A stretch of 64,000 bases of DNA. It comes from Podocnemis expansa (Eukaryota > Chordata > Testudines > Podocnemididae). Location of the stretch: NCBI GenBank assembly GCA_007922195.1, contig ML681997.1, forward strand, positions 12,102,142-12,166,141, written 5' to 3'. Below, in pieces: positions 9,481 through 19,460 of this stretch (its first letter is position 1; every line of letters starts with the position of its first letter). The notes beneath the pieces were generated by a model. That model searched no databases and was not told the DNA's origin. It saw only the letters and a program-made list of their open reading frames with translations. The translations under genes and the position numbers were made by a program.

Positions 9481-11329
9481 AACTGATAAGAATTCCTGTC
9501 ACACTGGCACCTTTTCCATGTCTTTAAAATTGGCTTCTGCTTTCCTCCACTCATCAGAAGCCCTTTCTTGTTCCCGAATCTCTCTCTGACTTCTCTCCTG
9601 CCTTCTGTAGCAGCACTCAGCCAGCAACTGAGGGGGATCTTTGTAACCTTTCTCAGCATCACAGATATGCTTAGATCATCCAGGAACTGCTCTGTGGGTA
9701 CCTGGTCTTTAGTCCCCTGCTGTGGCTATTGGGGATGTTCACAGGAGGGCTGAGGCTAGCCTCAGATGCTTCTGCTGCTTCTGATGAGCCCGGTATTTGG
9801 GATAGGCCCTGCCCAGCATGGCACCCTGAAACCTTTGGGAAGCATTTCTCTAAGAAATAGAAGCTGGCTGCTAATTAATGAGCAGCTCCAAAGAACACAC
9901 ACAACTTTAGGATGAAAGGATCACAAGCGGACTTTGATTTAATCTTCCTATGGCATGAGCTGAGACAGCCCTAATGGCCCTAATGGCAGAGTCGTTGAGT
10001 TCCAGCTTTGCCCCTCCCCTTTTCAGAAGAGCACTTGTGAATTGAGATCACCGGTCCTCTCCCATTGATATTACACTATTCTGGATGGCTTTTTTTTGGG
10101 TGTTGCTCTGGCCAGACCTAGGAAGTGCACTCCTCTAGGGAGGTAACAGCTCCCTCCTTTCTGTGGGTGCGTTTGATCTCCACACCCTGTCTGTGTCAGA
10201 TTGCTTGCTTCCTTTAGACCCAGCCCTGAGTAAGCAATAGTGTGGAGCTGCCTCCAGGGCTTGTTCTGTGAAGGACTGTGCCTTCCAGGTGATCCAGGTT
10301 GTGCAGCAGGCATGGGCCTGACTCCTCCATGGCTCCTTTTGGAGAGGATTTATCCTCTCTGTGTCAAAGGTGCATTAAAGGGACCCTGGGCTCCGGTCCC
10401 CCAGTGGGCTCTCCCCTCCTGGGACCCTGGGCTCCAGTCGGGTCCTCCCTGCCTGGGGCTCAGGCCCTGATAGGTGTGCAGTGCGGCTTTTGGCGTAGCC
10501 CTGAAGGCCGTGCCAGAGACCATACAGCGTTCCAGCTGGCCCTGGCCCACCCCACCCATGGAGCTGGATCCAGCTCGGGGATGGGGCTGGAGTGTGTAGC
10601 TCAGCCTCCGGCCCAGGGCAGCTCCCCTCCCCTTCAGTGCCAGCAGGGCAGAGGGCCCCCATGCTGTGGGGGACCCTAGGCACAGACCCCAAAGGTCCGT
10701 GTGGTAATCCACCCTTGCTGCCAGGGGATTGCAGCTGGGCCTGGCCCTTTCCTGAGACTGCAAGGGTGGCGGCAGCTCCTCCCGTCCTGTCATCCTATGC
10801 ATTTGCACAATTCAATGTCAGACACTGTCTAGCTCTATGTAGGAAAGGGGACTCCTCACCTCATTCTAGTCTTGAGTAACCTGAGCAGCTTTTCATGCTG
10901 AGTTAGCAGTGAAACTGCTGATGGATTCTGGTACAAATCAGCCCTAGAGTTGCTTGCTGTAGAATTAACGGTTACCAGTTAAGAAAAGATGGGAATCTCA
11001 TTGCATACTGCACTGTCTGACATCCCCCTTCCCCCTCTGCTCAATGGGCATCTCCAACAGAAAAGCAAATACAACTGTAGGATACATAAGGAATGGAATA
11101 GAAAACAGTCCTGGGTATATTTTACAAGTCTATAAATTAGTGGTCGATTCTATCGTGGAGTGCAGCATTTGGTACCAGTCACCCTTTCTCGGAGAGACAT
11201 AGGAGGAAAAGAAGAGGAGCGGATGTGGGAAACAAAATTGCTAAAGAGAATAGAAGGATCTGTATGAAGAAAGATGGAAATGTTAGGACTGTAGTTGAGA
11301 GATAAGACAAAATAATGAATGAGTTAAAG
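9481..11329. other. unassigned DNA with a GC-rich block at about 10240-10790
   Basis: The GC-rich block contains a short direct repeat (gggaccctgggctcc at about 10380 and 10422) and several overlapping open frames on both strands. None shows a domain or a splice-like context that I trust. The block could be an old GC-rich transposon or an untranslated or CpG-type segment; I cannot decide. Confidence 0.35.
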
Positions 11330-11829
11330 CAGTGGATCTCAGCCTTTCTGGGTTCAGGACCCATTTGAAAATGTTTATGGCCTGTCATGACCCAGTAAAT
11401 AGTTTGGGGGTGGCATCGGTTGGATCCTGTTCCTGAGGTGAGGAGGGTGGTAGGTTGTGCCCGACACTCACCCCACACTCTTGTAGTTCTTGTGCTGTGG
11501 GGCTGGCTGAGTTTGGATCTGCCCTCTGGGATTTGCAACCTGTGGGGTTGCAGCACAGCTCAGGTTTGGTCCTGTCATTTTGACTGCACCAAATTTGTGC
11601 AGGTGGAGTTGTGGCCTGGCTCATGGAGTTGGAGTGCTACTCACTCAAGTTTGGCCTTCCCAGATGGCTGTTGTCATGATGTCTGCACCAAAACTGAATG
11701 GCAGGGATGCCTGATGTGTTAGTGCCCAGAGCAGGGCAGTGAGCTCAGCTAGCCTTCTGGGGCAGGAGCTACTATGAGGCCCTTTGAAACAATCTGGGGA
11801 TCCAATGAGCCTCAGGGTGAGAAGCCTTG
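11330..11829. mobile_element. hAT-type MITE, diverged
   Basis: The left end CAGTGGATCTCAGCC and the right end GAGAAGCCTTG resemble hAT MITE termini. The flanking 8-mers AGTTAAAG and GATTAGAG agree only in part, so this is an older insertion. Confidence 0.5.
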
Positions 11830-12567
11830 GATTAGAGGATGCAAATCAGTCACTGCTGCTTACTCTTATTTTGCAAGAATTCCAATGAAACTGAAAGCAA
11901 TACATTTCAAACTTTGTTACACAATGCATCAGTAACCTGGGGAAATTGCTGTCACAAGATATCACTGAGTCCAAGTGTTTAGCAGAGTTCAGAAAAGGAT
12001 TAGAAATAGATGTGGTTAGTTAGAACATTTGTGGTTGTATATGACAGGTTAAAATAAAAGTGATATAAATGCTCATGCTTTTGGGAACAGGCAATCTTTC
12101 TTAACCCCAAGCAGTTACTAATTTCTCTTATAAATAGGTTGTCCTGTAAGTGTCCATTACAGAAACAATCACATTTTCCTCTGTATCATCTAGTACTAGA
12201 GTCCAGCACGGTCACCACTCACCACATATGGCAAAACAGCTGTTGACCTGTGGCGAACTGGTGCTTTACTTCAACCACCTATTTTTTTAACATAAAAATT
12301 TAATAAAATTCATTTATACACGTAAGGTTCAAAAAATTGTCCACTATTTTGTGCCTACAGATGGTATTTGTATAAGTGTGTTTGCATGCTACAAAATAAT
12401 GGCATTGTCCTAATTTAGTACCTCTCCACCCTTAACAATCACAGACTTATCTTTGGGTCCTACACACATACACTGCAAAATGCACTTGTGCTGTGGGTGA
12501 AATCCACACATAACCATTGTTGTCAAACATCGCACTGTGTATGTAATTCAGAACCACCTTAGATTTC
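11830..12567. other. unassigned AT-rich DNA
   Basis: No gene, RNA or clear repeat is seen. The end of the stretch may belong to the hAT element whose transposase fossil begins at 12568, but I cannot identify its terminal inverted repeat. Confidence 0.35.
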
Positions 12568-12857
12568 ATGAACTTTCTGAACATGAAGCAATGTAAAGAA
12601 GATCCTGATTATGATAAGCAGTGCTATGTGGATTGGTTGCAGAATTTACTCAAAAAATGTGAACAGTGCTTTTCCAGTTTTGAAAAGTACAGCATTGTTT
12701 TTGAATTCATGCAAGATCCATTTCATTTTGACATCTACACTTTTCAACTATCTCAAGAGCTTGTGAGGCTTCTTTCTTTGGAGAGGCACCTTTTCAGGAT
12801 GGATGTGATTTTACTTCAAAACACTCAACATTTGAAAGATGATTCAGTTGATACCAG
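12568..12857 (+). pseudogene. hAT-family transposase fossil, part 1
   Basis: This open segment encodes a piece of a hAT-type transposase of the ZBED/SCAND3/GTF2IRD2-like kind. Visible are WLQNLLKKCEQCFSSFEKY, then FEFMQDPFHFDI and LSQELVRLL. In the family this pattern (LQ..F..RF.DF....F.....PF.vDv......LE.ELI.LQ) lies between the catalytic domain and the C-terminal dimerisation region. The frame is broken at 12858 by the Gypsy LTR and resumes after 19240. Upstream catalytic parts are not recognisable. It is a fossil, since the second part carries stops. Whether it came from a transposon or a domesticated gene cannot be settled here. Confidence 0.6.
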
Positions 12858-13667
12858 TGTAACACCCCTGTGGCCAAGATAGAGTCTGCCCTGCAGGCAG
12901 CTCTGGCCAAGGAAGGATGTGCGCAGGGATGCAAGGAGAGCTCCTTTATCCCAGGGGAACCTGTTCCAAACCCCCCAAAATGACCACACACACACTGGGA
13001 TAGCACAGGGATTATGGGAATGGGGAGTTTTATTTACAAAGGGGCAAAGGAGGAACCAACAGGGGAGATGGGGCAGCAGTAATACAGAGTAACAGCTAAC
13101 ACAGCAGGGCCCTGGAGGCCCAGCAGTGCAGCAGGCTGAAGGCAGCCAGCGACCTCTGTGTCTGCACCCTGAGTTCAGGAGTCCCAGGACAGCTCCAGTC
13201 CACTGTTCAGTCCAGCAACTCCTGGTTGTCTTTGGCGCCAACAACTTTCCCAGCACAAACCCTTTGATGCCTCTTCTGCTGCTCTCTGTGACCACAGAGT
13301 GACACCCTCCCCACTTAACTAGCTACAGCCTCCCCCTTAGTCCCAGGCCAAGTCCCAGGCCCTCTACTCACAGCCCCCGGCTCCGGGTGGCCAGTCACAT
13401 GGGTCCAGCTCTGTCCTTGGACGACTCTCCCCAGTACAGTGTCCTCCTGTGGGTACTGTCCTGGTCTCCCAGGTCAGCCGTTCTGTCCTCCCTGGCTTCA
13501 GGCAGGGTCTGTCTGTCTGCTGCTTCTTTCTGGCGGCGCCTCTCCTGGGCCTCTGGCTGCAGCCCCCTTCCCCCTCAGACCCACACCCTCCTTCCTGACC
13601 AATCAGTCCTCCCCCACAGGGCAAAGATTTAAAGGAACCAGCTCTTTAAGACCCCAAAGGGGTTACA
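12858..13667 (-). repeat. Gypsy 3' LTR
   Basis: It begins TGTAACACCCC and ends GGGGTTACA, with perfect short inverted termini TGTAAC/GTTACA. It is 810 bp and pairs with the LTR at 18437-19240, from which it differs by scattered substitutions and short indels. As the element lies on the minus strand, this is the 3' LTR. Its open frames on both strands are not genes. Confidence 0.92.
13029..13034 (-). promoter_or_regulatory. polyadenylation signal in 3' LTR
   Basis: TTTATT on the plus strand is AATAAA in the sense of the element. The same hexamer is kept at the matching place in the other LTR (18610-18615), which supports its use as the poly(A) signal. Confidence 0.5.
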
Positions 13668-13680
13668 CTCTCCCCCCTCC
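13668..13680 (-). promoter_or_regulatory. polypurine tract of Gypsy element
   Basis: In the sense of the element the sequence reads GGAGGGGGGAGAG and abuts the 3' LTR, the place where plus-strand DNA synthesis is primed in LTR retrotransposons. Confidence 0.7.
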
Positions 13681-14560
13681 AAAGGACAAGATCCTTGGTG
13701 TCCCTAACAAGGTGGGCAGTTTCAGTCTGTGGATTCCCAGCAGGAGACCCAGGGACCCCATTGGTTAGAAGTATCACAGTCGTCGAACCCACTGGACACT
13801 GAGGGGGGTGGAACAGGTTTCCCATGAGGCAACTCACCCACTGGGGTACTCCAGAGATTTTTACTTCACTGGGTTCCTCCAACTGATCATATGTCAGTAC
13901 ACACCTGGGCTTCCCTTCCCTGGAGGAATGTCTAAGTTGGCTGTCAGGTGTTGACTGAGGTGGCACTTCTGAACATGGGAGCATGCTGACAGATTCTTGA
14001 GGTGTAAAGGCAAGTGTATCTGGATTTAAAGTGGCTGTATGGGGTACAGGTTCTCTGCCTCATCAGGCTATTAGTGGGTCCCCACAGATTTGGCCACTGA
14101 ACCCTCTGGGACACTTTCTGTGGGTTCTTCCCCCTCCCCATCTCTTTGTGCAAAGTTGGAAAGATCTGGTGTAGGTGAAGCTTTTCCAAGAGGACATTGG
14201 CTGCATACTAGTTCGTCCTCACTCTCTGAGGAGCTGGGTGTTTGCACAGTCCTATTACATCTCCGTCACTGGGATCATGTCTCGCTTGCAGGACCAGAGG
14301 GCTCAGAAACTGTGGAGACATCCTCACTGGGGAACAATATCTGTCCTACAGGTCACAGGTGAGTCCGGTGGAGAGTTTTGGTGGGGCCACGACTGCCCTT
14401 CAGGCATATCCGATACACTGGTAGATCTCCCAGTTTCTCCTCAATGATATGAGGGTGTGACTCCAAACAATCAGCAATTTTGTGTTTTCCCTGTAATCCC
14501 AGATTTCGGGCCAGCACTCAGTCACCAGTCTGAAGTTCCTGCTGCCTCACTCACTGATCA
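13681..14560 (-). pseudogene. Gypsy integrase C-terminal region, decayed
   Basis: Downstream of the integrase core the minus strand still encodes pieces of the C-terminal domain: a segment with GKHKIADCLE and LPVYRICLK (about 14405-14495), similar to the GKHKLAD.W....Y.V.....P.YRV pattern of Gypsy integrases, and near the end CVLTYDQLEEPS within the open frame 13646-13984. Frames change between these pieces, so the tail is broken. Confidence 0.55.
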
Positions 14561-14562
14561 TA

Positions 14563-15193
14563 TCACAATTTGGTCTTTTGATGCTGTTGGCCAGAGGCTT
14601 GTGTTGCTATCCGATATGCCTCCTTCAATTGATCTTTTAGGCAAGCCACATACTCCAAATATATTTCAGGGAGTGCCCCATCTGAAGACACTCCAAGACA
14701 GAGGTCAACTGGCAGCCGTGCCTCTCGACTGAACATCAACAGGTAAGGTGTGTATCCAGTTGCATCATGCCGAGTGCAGTTATAAGCATGTACTAAGTGC
14801 TCCACATGCTGGCTCCAGCATTTTTTCTTGTGAGGCTCTAGGGTTCCCAGCATGTTGAGCAGCATGTGGTTGAATCTTTCAGGCAGTGGATCCCCTTGTG
14901 GATGATAAGGGGTGGTGTGTGATGTTTTGATCCCCATGATTTTGCAATGTTCTTTTATTAATTGACTCTTGAAATCCTGTCCCTGGTCTGAGTGTAGTCT
15001 CGCAGGCAATCCGTAGTGAATAACAAACTTTTCCCACAGGATGTTGATAACTGTGGAAGCTTTTAGATTTTTTTGTGGGATAAGCTGGAGCATAACGAGT
15101 AAAATGGTTGGTTACCACCAGGATATTTGTTGTACCCCAGCAATCAAGCTCCAATGACAGAAAGGCCATACAGACAAGCTCCATGGGTACCAA
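14563..15193 (-). pseudogene. Gypsy integrase core, frameshifted
   Basis: Two overlapping minus-strand frames (14879-15193, then 14563-15093) together cover the DDE integrase core. The first holds the strand that normally carries the first catalytic aspartate, but it reads ELVCMAFLSLE, with alanine where family members have aspartate. The second holds LHSDQGQDFKSQL and, about 35 residues on, PQGDPLPERFNHML, so the second aspartate and the glutamate are kept. A frameshift at about 15090 separates the two frames. Enzymatic activity is not expected. Confidence 0.85.
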
Positions 15194-15706
15194 ACTTGTG
15201 ATATTGACAAGAGGAGTTACCTACGTAGGCAAAGTCTTTCGTCAGCCGCATCTGGTACAGGTATGTGCATGGTGGGCAATGTCGTACCCCATCCGGGGCC
15301 AACAGAATCTTGCCTTAACTAAGGCCTCTAACCATTCTATTCCCAGGTGACCCATTCAAGCATGGCAGGCCTCCAAAACACCTTGTTGACACTTTTGCGT
15401 TAGTACCAACTGCTTTGGGTGAGGTCTTGGGGAATGCTTCTTCCTCCAGTAAAGTCATCCATCTCAAACCAATAAATGATCCCATTCCTTCAGCAAAAGG
15501 ACCTCCTCTGGGTGACTCGGTCAAATACTTTTGGGATCCTTTCCATTTTCCAATCCGTAAAGGACAGCCTTCATTCGTGGATCAGCTCTCTGGGCATGTT
15601 TCACTTCCCGATCCTTTAATCTGGGCAGCTGAGGATCCTGTACTCTAGTAAAACTTGATTAGGCTATGGGTATGGCTTGTCAGGGTGCCCCCAGGCAGTC
15701 AATTGC

Positions 15707-16021
15707 TCATTCTCCACTGGCTGTGGAGTGTTCCTCCACAACAGATACTTGTTGGCATAAAGCTCTCAGTTCAGGGGTACCCATGTTCATCCGATCATTG
15801 GGTGACAAGTCTTTAATGTGAGGCTGAGACAAGGCATCTGCACCTATGTTTGTTCGACCAGGGTGATACTGAAGGTGAAATAATAAGCAGAGAGTGCTGC
15901 TAACCACCGATGTACTGCTACAGATAATTTTGCTGTTGTCTTTATATATGTCAAAGGGTTTATTATCAAGCTTCACTATAAACTTTGCTCCACACAGGTA
16001 ATCATGAAACCTCTTTGTCAA
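15707..16021 (-). pseudogene. Gypsy RNase H region, decayed
   Basis: The frame shows FHDYLCGAKFIVKLDNKP and, further on, YHPGRTNIGADALSQPH. These correspond to the FH.YL.G..F.V.TD..PL and Y.PG..N..ADALSR motifs at the two ends of the Ty3/Gypsy RNase H. The middle is diverged. The frames before and after it do not join this one, so the pol polyprotein is interrupted here. Confidence 0.8.
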
Positions 16022-16301
16022 AAGCCCACTTTAATGCCAGGAACTCCATCTGATTAGCAGTTTCTCTCTGATCATGTGAGGCCTCGACTTGCAAAAGCTA
16101 CTGGTTGAAGTTTGCCTTCATGCTCTTGATAAAGGACAGATCCTAAGCCAGTGTAGCTTGCATCCACATGGAGCTCATACAGCTGGATGGGATCAGCATA
16201 CACCAACCAGCCGCTTGAGTAAGCTGTTGAATGATGTTATGGAAAGCTTCTTCACATTCAGAAGTCCAGCACTTTCCAAACGGTGTTCTCACATTGTAAT
16301 A

Positions 16302-16754
16302 TCAATGCTGGGGTGTCTTTGCCTTCTTCTTCTTTGTGAGAGGGTATCCCTTGGTGAGTTCTGTGAGAGCATGCACAATATGGGAATAATTCTTTATGAA
16401 CCTGCGATAATAGCCATAGAATCCCAGAAACAATTGTAATTCCTTGAGAGTTGTGGGCCTTGGCCAGGTGGTAACTGCCTTCACCTTCTCTTGGTCGGTC
16501 GCTATACCATATGCACATACAATGTGTCCTACATATTGTACAGATGTTTGGCAGAAGATGAACTTGTCTAAGGATAACTTGAGACCAGCCTCTTCCAACC
16601 AATCCAGGACCTTGCACAGCTGAGTTTCATGTTCTTCTAAAGTGTGTCCAAACACCACAATGTCATCCAGGCACTCTAACAGGTGCATATCTCCTATAAC
16701 CTGCTCCATGAGTCGCTGAAATGTGGCTGGAGCCCCAGATACTCCTTGGGGCAT
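16302..16754 (-). pseudogene. Gypsy reverse transcriptase, partial
   Basis: The frame begins at MPQGVSGAPATFQRLME, RT block 4 of Ty3/Gypsy, and continues with the active-site block ECLDDIVVFG, where the usual tyrosine before LDD is cysteine. Later are VQYVGHIV and the connection-type segment KELQLFLGFYGYYRRFIKNY. The N-terminal RT blocks lie upstream in other frames (about 16755-17100, with RICVDY-like and SP...V.KK-like remnants), so the RT is split by frameshifts. It then runs into the RNase H remnant. Confidence 0.88.
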
Positions 16755-17709
16755 ATAATTAAATTGCTAAAATCCCAAGGGGCAGATCAATGCTGTCATC
16801 TCTTGGTCCTCTGGTGCCATGGGTACTTGATAGTATCCACTGAAGAGATCAAGTACAGAAAGCCAGTGACTGCTATTCTGGCTATCCAAAGCATCATCCA
16901 CTTGGGGCATTGAGTAGTGGTCGGGGACTGTTTAGAGTGCGATAATCAACACATATGCGCACCTTGCAACTTTTCTTTTGTACTACAATGATTGGTGACG
17001 TGTAAGGGCTCTTGGATTCCTCAATGATATCTGCCTGGGCCAGTTCCTGTAGGTGCTGCCTCACATCTTCAGTATCAGCAGGGGCTAATTGTCTTGATCT
17101 CTCTCAAAAAGGCCAACCATCCTGCATTTGGATATGGTGTTCCACACCACGAGCACACCCAACATCCCACTCATGCATAGAGAAAACTGCCTTCTTTTGA
17201 CTAACTTCTCACACAGATGGTCCTCCTCTGTTACTCCAAGCCTGCGGTAGTGTAACTCCCTGCCTTTTTCGGTGGTGCCACTTGTATCTGCCTGCATAAA
17301 TCACTCTTCTTCTTCACATATCTCTTGAATGAGGTGGGTTTGGGGCCCGTTCCTTCAGCTGTGGTCGCCATAGCATCAACCCATCTTGTCAGGTGCCCTG
17401 AAGGATCTGATCTAACCTAGCAAAATCAATGTGTTCAATGGGAATTCTTCCCTTCTGACTACTTGCTGCAGTAAATCCTCCAGCCTCCAAATGAAATCTG
17501 ACAACTTCTCATGAGACCCTTGATAGGTGTGACAGAACCAATAATACAGGTCTTTGCTGCTATCTGTTGTGCCGTAGACACTCTTGAGCAACTAAATAGT
17601 CGTGCACTGTGGCAGCTGGTTGGGAGTCTTTCAGGGCTCGGACAATCAGCATACCAGGTCCCCTCAGACTTTCAAGCACCTGTTTCTGCTTTTCAGCTTC
17701 AGAGCACTC
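16755..17709 (-). pseudogene. gag C-terminus, protease and RT N-terminus remnants
   Basis: No long frame survives. On the minus strand 17085-17297 encodes VKRRQFSLCMSGMLGV followed, after a frame change, by words of the Gypsy segment just before RT (H..I.M.DG.PFRER.R). Between 17300 and 17709 should lie the end of gag and the protease; I cannot name a zinc knuckle or a DTG protease motif with certainty. Confidence 0.5.
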
Positions 17710-18306
17710 TCACTCTTGGAAAAGGGGCACTGCAAATTCCCTCCAGGTCTCATAATCATCTTCCCCTGAGGTTACAGGTATGACTCCAGAAAAACAATGT
17801 AACCGCTTGCATGGTGCATTTTCAGGTACTGGCTTCAACACATCCCTGAGGGCATTCCTTAACTCTTTTGCCCACTCCACTGGGTTGGGTGCTGCAGGTA
17901 TTGGAGTCCCTCCTAATGCCAATATTAATTCCTCTTGTGCCCACGTCTCATTTGCCATCAGACTCTGTAGCTTCTGAGCTAATGAATCCACCTCCAGTAA
18001 CAAGGGGGCACTAGCAGAGGACTGTTTTGGTTCCACAATTGTCCAGGGGGTACCTCTCACTTGTACTTCTTTGGGTACTTTATCAGGATCTGCTTCTTTG
18101 GACGGAGTACATAGTGCTATCATGCCCTTCAATTCGCGGCTGTAAATACGAATGTGGACATTCACTGTCCCCAGTATTCCCAACGCATCTAGGCTCTCCT
18201 CAGTTTCATTGGGTTCCATCTCTTCTGGGAACCCGGCCACCAGCACAGCCTGGGCTACTGAGATCTGTGCCCTTTGGCAAAGATCTTCTAGTAATACTTT
18301 CTCCAT
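17710..18306 (-). CDS. Gypsy gag, PNMA-like N-terminal domain (198 aa)
   Basis: The frame opens near the 5' LTR with MEKVLLEDLCQRAQISVAQA, then VLVAGFPEEME and a small RRM-like segment with LGTVNVHIRIYSRELKGMI. This layout (LL.DWC......AL.V.GIP....E..I...L..LG..RV........) is that of the N-terminal part of paraneoplastic Ma antigen (PNMA/MOAP) proteins, which derive from Ty3/Gypsy gag. The end, YETWREFAVPLFQE, should be the start of the capsid domain. The product is expected to be a structural gag protein assembling into particles with the RNA of the element. The frame is open but shorter than a full gag, and the continuation is broken. The start is chosen as the first methionine after the primer-binding site. 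Confidence 0.65.
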   Translation of the reverse strand: MEKVLLEDLCQRAQISVAQAVLVAGFPEEMEPNETEESLDALGILGTVNVHIRIYSRELKGMIALCTPSKEADPDKVPKEVQVRGTPWTIVEPKQSSASAPLLLEVDSLAQKLQSLMANETWAQEELILALGGTPIPAAPNPVEWAKELRNALRDVLKPVPENAPCKRLHCFSGVIPVTSGEDDYETWREFAVPLFQE

Positions 18307-18417
18307 TCCCTTTTTTTTCCAATTATTATTTTAGTTAACTTGACTCAGCAGGTGGTCTCTTTTCACTCTGAAGGGGCACCCAGGGTGTGTTACATAGAGA
18401 TTTCTGCACTGCAATTT

Positions 18418-18434
18418 CCCCATACAGGCCACCA
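18418..18434 (-). promoter_or_regulatory. primer-binding-like site
   Basis: Two bases inside the 5' LTR, the sense strand of the element reads TGGTGGCCTGTATGGGG. Starting with TGG fits the complement of a tRNA ending CCA. I cannot name the tRNA. Confidence 0.5.
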
Positions 18435-18436
18435 AG

Positions 18437-19240
18437 TGTAACACCCCTGTGGCCAAGATAGAGTCTGCCCTGCAGGCACCTCTGGCCAAGGAAGGATGTG
18501 CGCAGGGATGCAAGGAGAGCCCCTTTGCCCCAGGGGAACCTGTTCCAAACCCCCCCAGAATGACCACACACACACTGGGATAGCCCAGGGATTACGGGAA
18601 TGGGGAAAGTTTATTTACATAGGGGCAAAGGAGAAACCAATAGGGGAGATGGGGCAGCAGTAACACAGAGTAACGGCTAACACAGCAGGGCCCTGGAGGC
18701 CCAGCAGGGCAGCAGGCTGAAGGCAGCCAGTGACCTCTGTGTCTGCACCCTGAGTTGAGGAGTCCCAGGACAGCTTCAGTCCACTGTTCAGTCCAGCAAC
18801 TCCTGGGTCGTCTTTGGCACCAGCAACTTTCCCAGCACAAACCCTCTGATGCCTCTTCTGCCGTTCTCTGCAACCACAGAGTGACACCCTCGCCACTTAA
18901 CTAGCTACAGCCTCCCCTTTAGTCCCAGGCCCTGTACTCATGGCCCTACAGCTCTGGGTGGCCAGTCACATGGGTCCAGCTCTGTCTTTGGACGACTCTC
19001 CCCAGCACAGTGTCCTCCTGTGGGTACTGTCCTGGGCTCCCAGGTCAGCCACTCTGTCCTCCCTGGCTTCAGGCAGGGTGTCTCTCTCTGCTCCTTCTCT
19101 CTGGCTGATCCTCTCCTGGGCGTCTGGCTGCAGCCCCCTTCGCTCTCAGCCCCACACCATGCTTCCAGACCAATCAGACTATCCCACAGAGGGCAAAGAT
19201 TTAAAGGAACCAGCTCTTTAACACCCCCAAAGGGGTTACA
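18437..19240 (-). repeat. Gypsy 5' LTR
   Basis: It is 804 bp from TGTAACACCCC to GGGGTTACA and matches the LTR at 12858-13667 along its full length. It keeps the AATAAA hexamer (minus sense, 18610-18615) and a TTTAAAT TATA-like word near the right side (minus sense, about 19198-19204). Confidence 0.92.
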
Positions 19241-19460
19241 CCATGTAGATGCATATTTTAAATCAAAATGAGATCATGATTCTAAATACAGTTATTCCAA
19301 AACTGTTTTCAATTTTTGGTTCAACATGGCTATGAGCATAAACTTTTCCTGTGGTAAATATGGTGAAATCAAAATATAGGGTGCAGATATTGGATGAAAA
19401 TTTGGAGGCAGGGTTGAGATGTAAGCTAACTGATTTTATGCCTGATTTCCCTACACTACT
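19241..19460 (+). pseudogene. hAT-family transposase fossil, part 2
   Basis: Directly after the LTR the plus strand reads, from about 19261, VIPKLFSIFGSTW, two stops, TFPVVNMVKSKYRVQI and LDENLEAGLRC. This is the hAT C-terminal dimerisation motif (lFGSTY.CE..FS.MK..KSK.R..L.d..L...LR). It continues the frame cut off at 12857, so the two pieces were one transposase before the Gypsy insertion. Stops at about 19332 and 19338 show it was already, or has since become, dead. Confidence 0.7.

Larger units (their letters stand above)
12858..19240 (-). mobile_element. Ty3/Gypsy LTR retrotransposon, 6.4 kb, decayed
   Basis: The element has two LTRs, a primer-binding-like site next to the 5' LTR, a purine tract next to the 3' LTR, and the internal order gag, reverse transcriptase, RNase H, integrase, the ordinary Ty3/Gypsy order. 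The pol frames are broken by frameshifts and stops, so it cannot be autonomous. The host flanks are CCAG before 12858 and CCAT after 19240, a possible 4-bp duplication with one mismatch. The insertion lies inside a hAT transposase fossil. The LTRs are still clearly alike, so it is middle-aged rather than ancient. Confidence 0.9.

Noticed and set aside
10299..10808. Frames of 126 and 152 residues in the GC-rich block
   Set aside because: They overlap on both strands, are rich in G, P and S, and show no domain; high GC content alone lowers stop frequency.
12825..13295. 156-residue minus-strand frame in the LTR
   Set aside because: It lies inside the Gypsy LTR; a shifted version appears in the other LTR. 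LTRs of this type do not encode proteins.
12858..19240. An endogenous retrovirus with env
   Set aside because: No envelope frame or transmembrane segment is visible between integrase and the 3' LTR; the domain order and motifs are those of Ty3/Gypsy.
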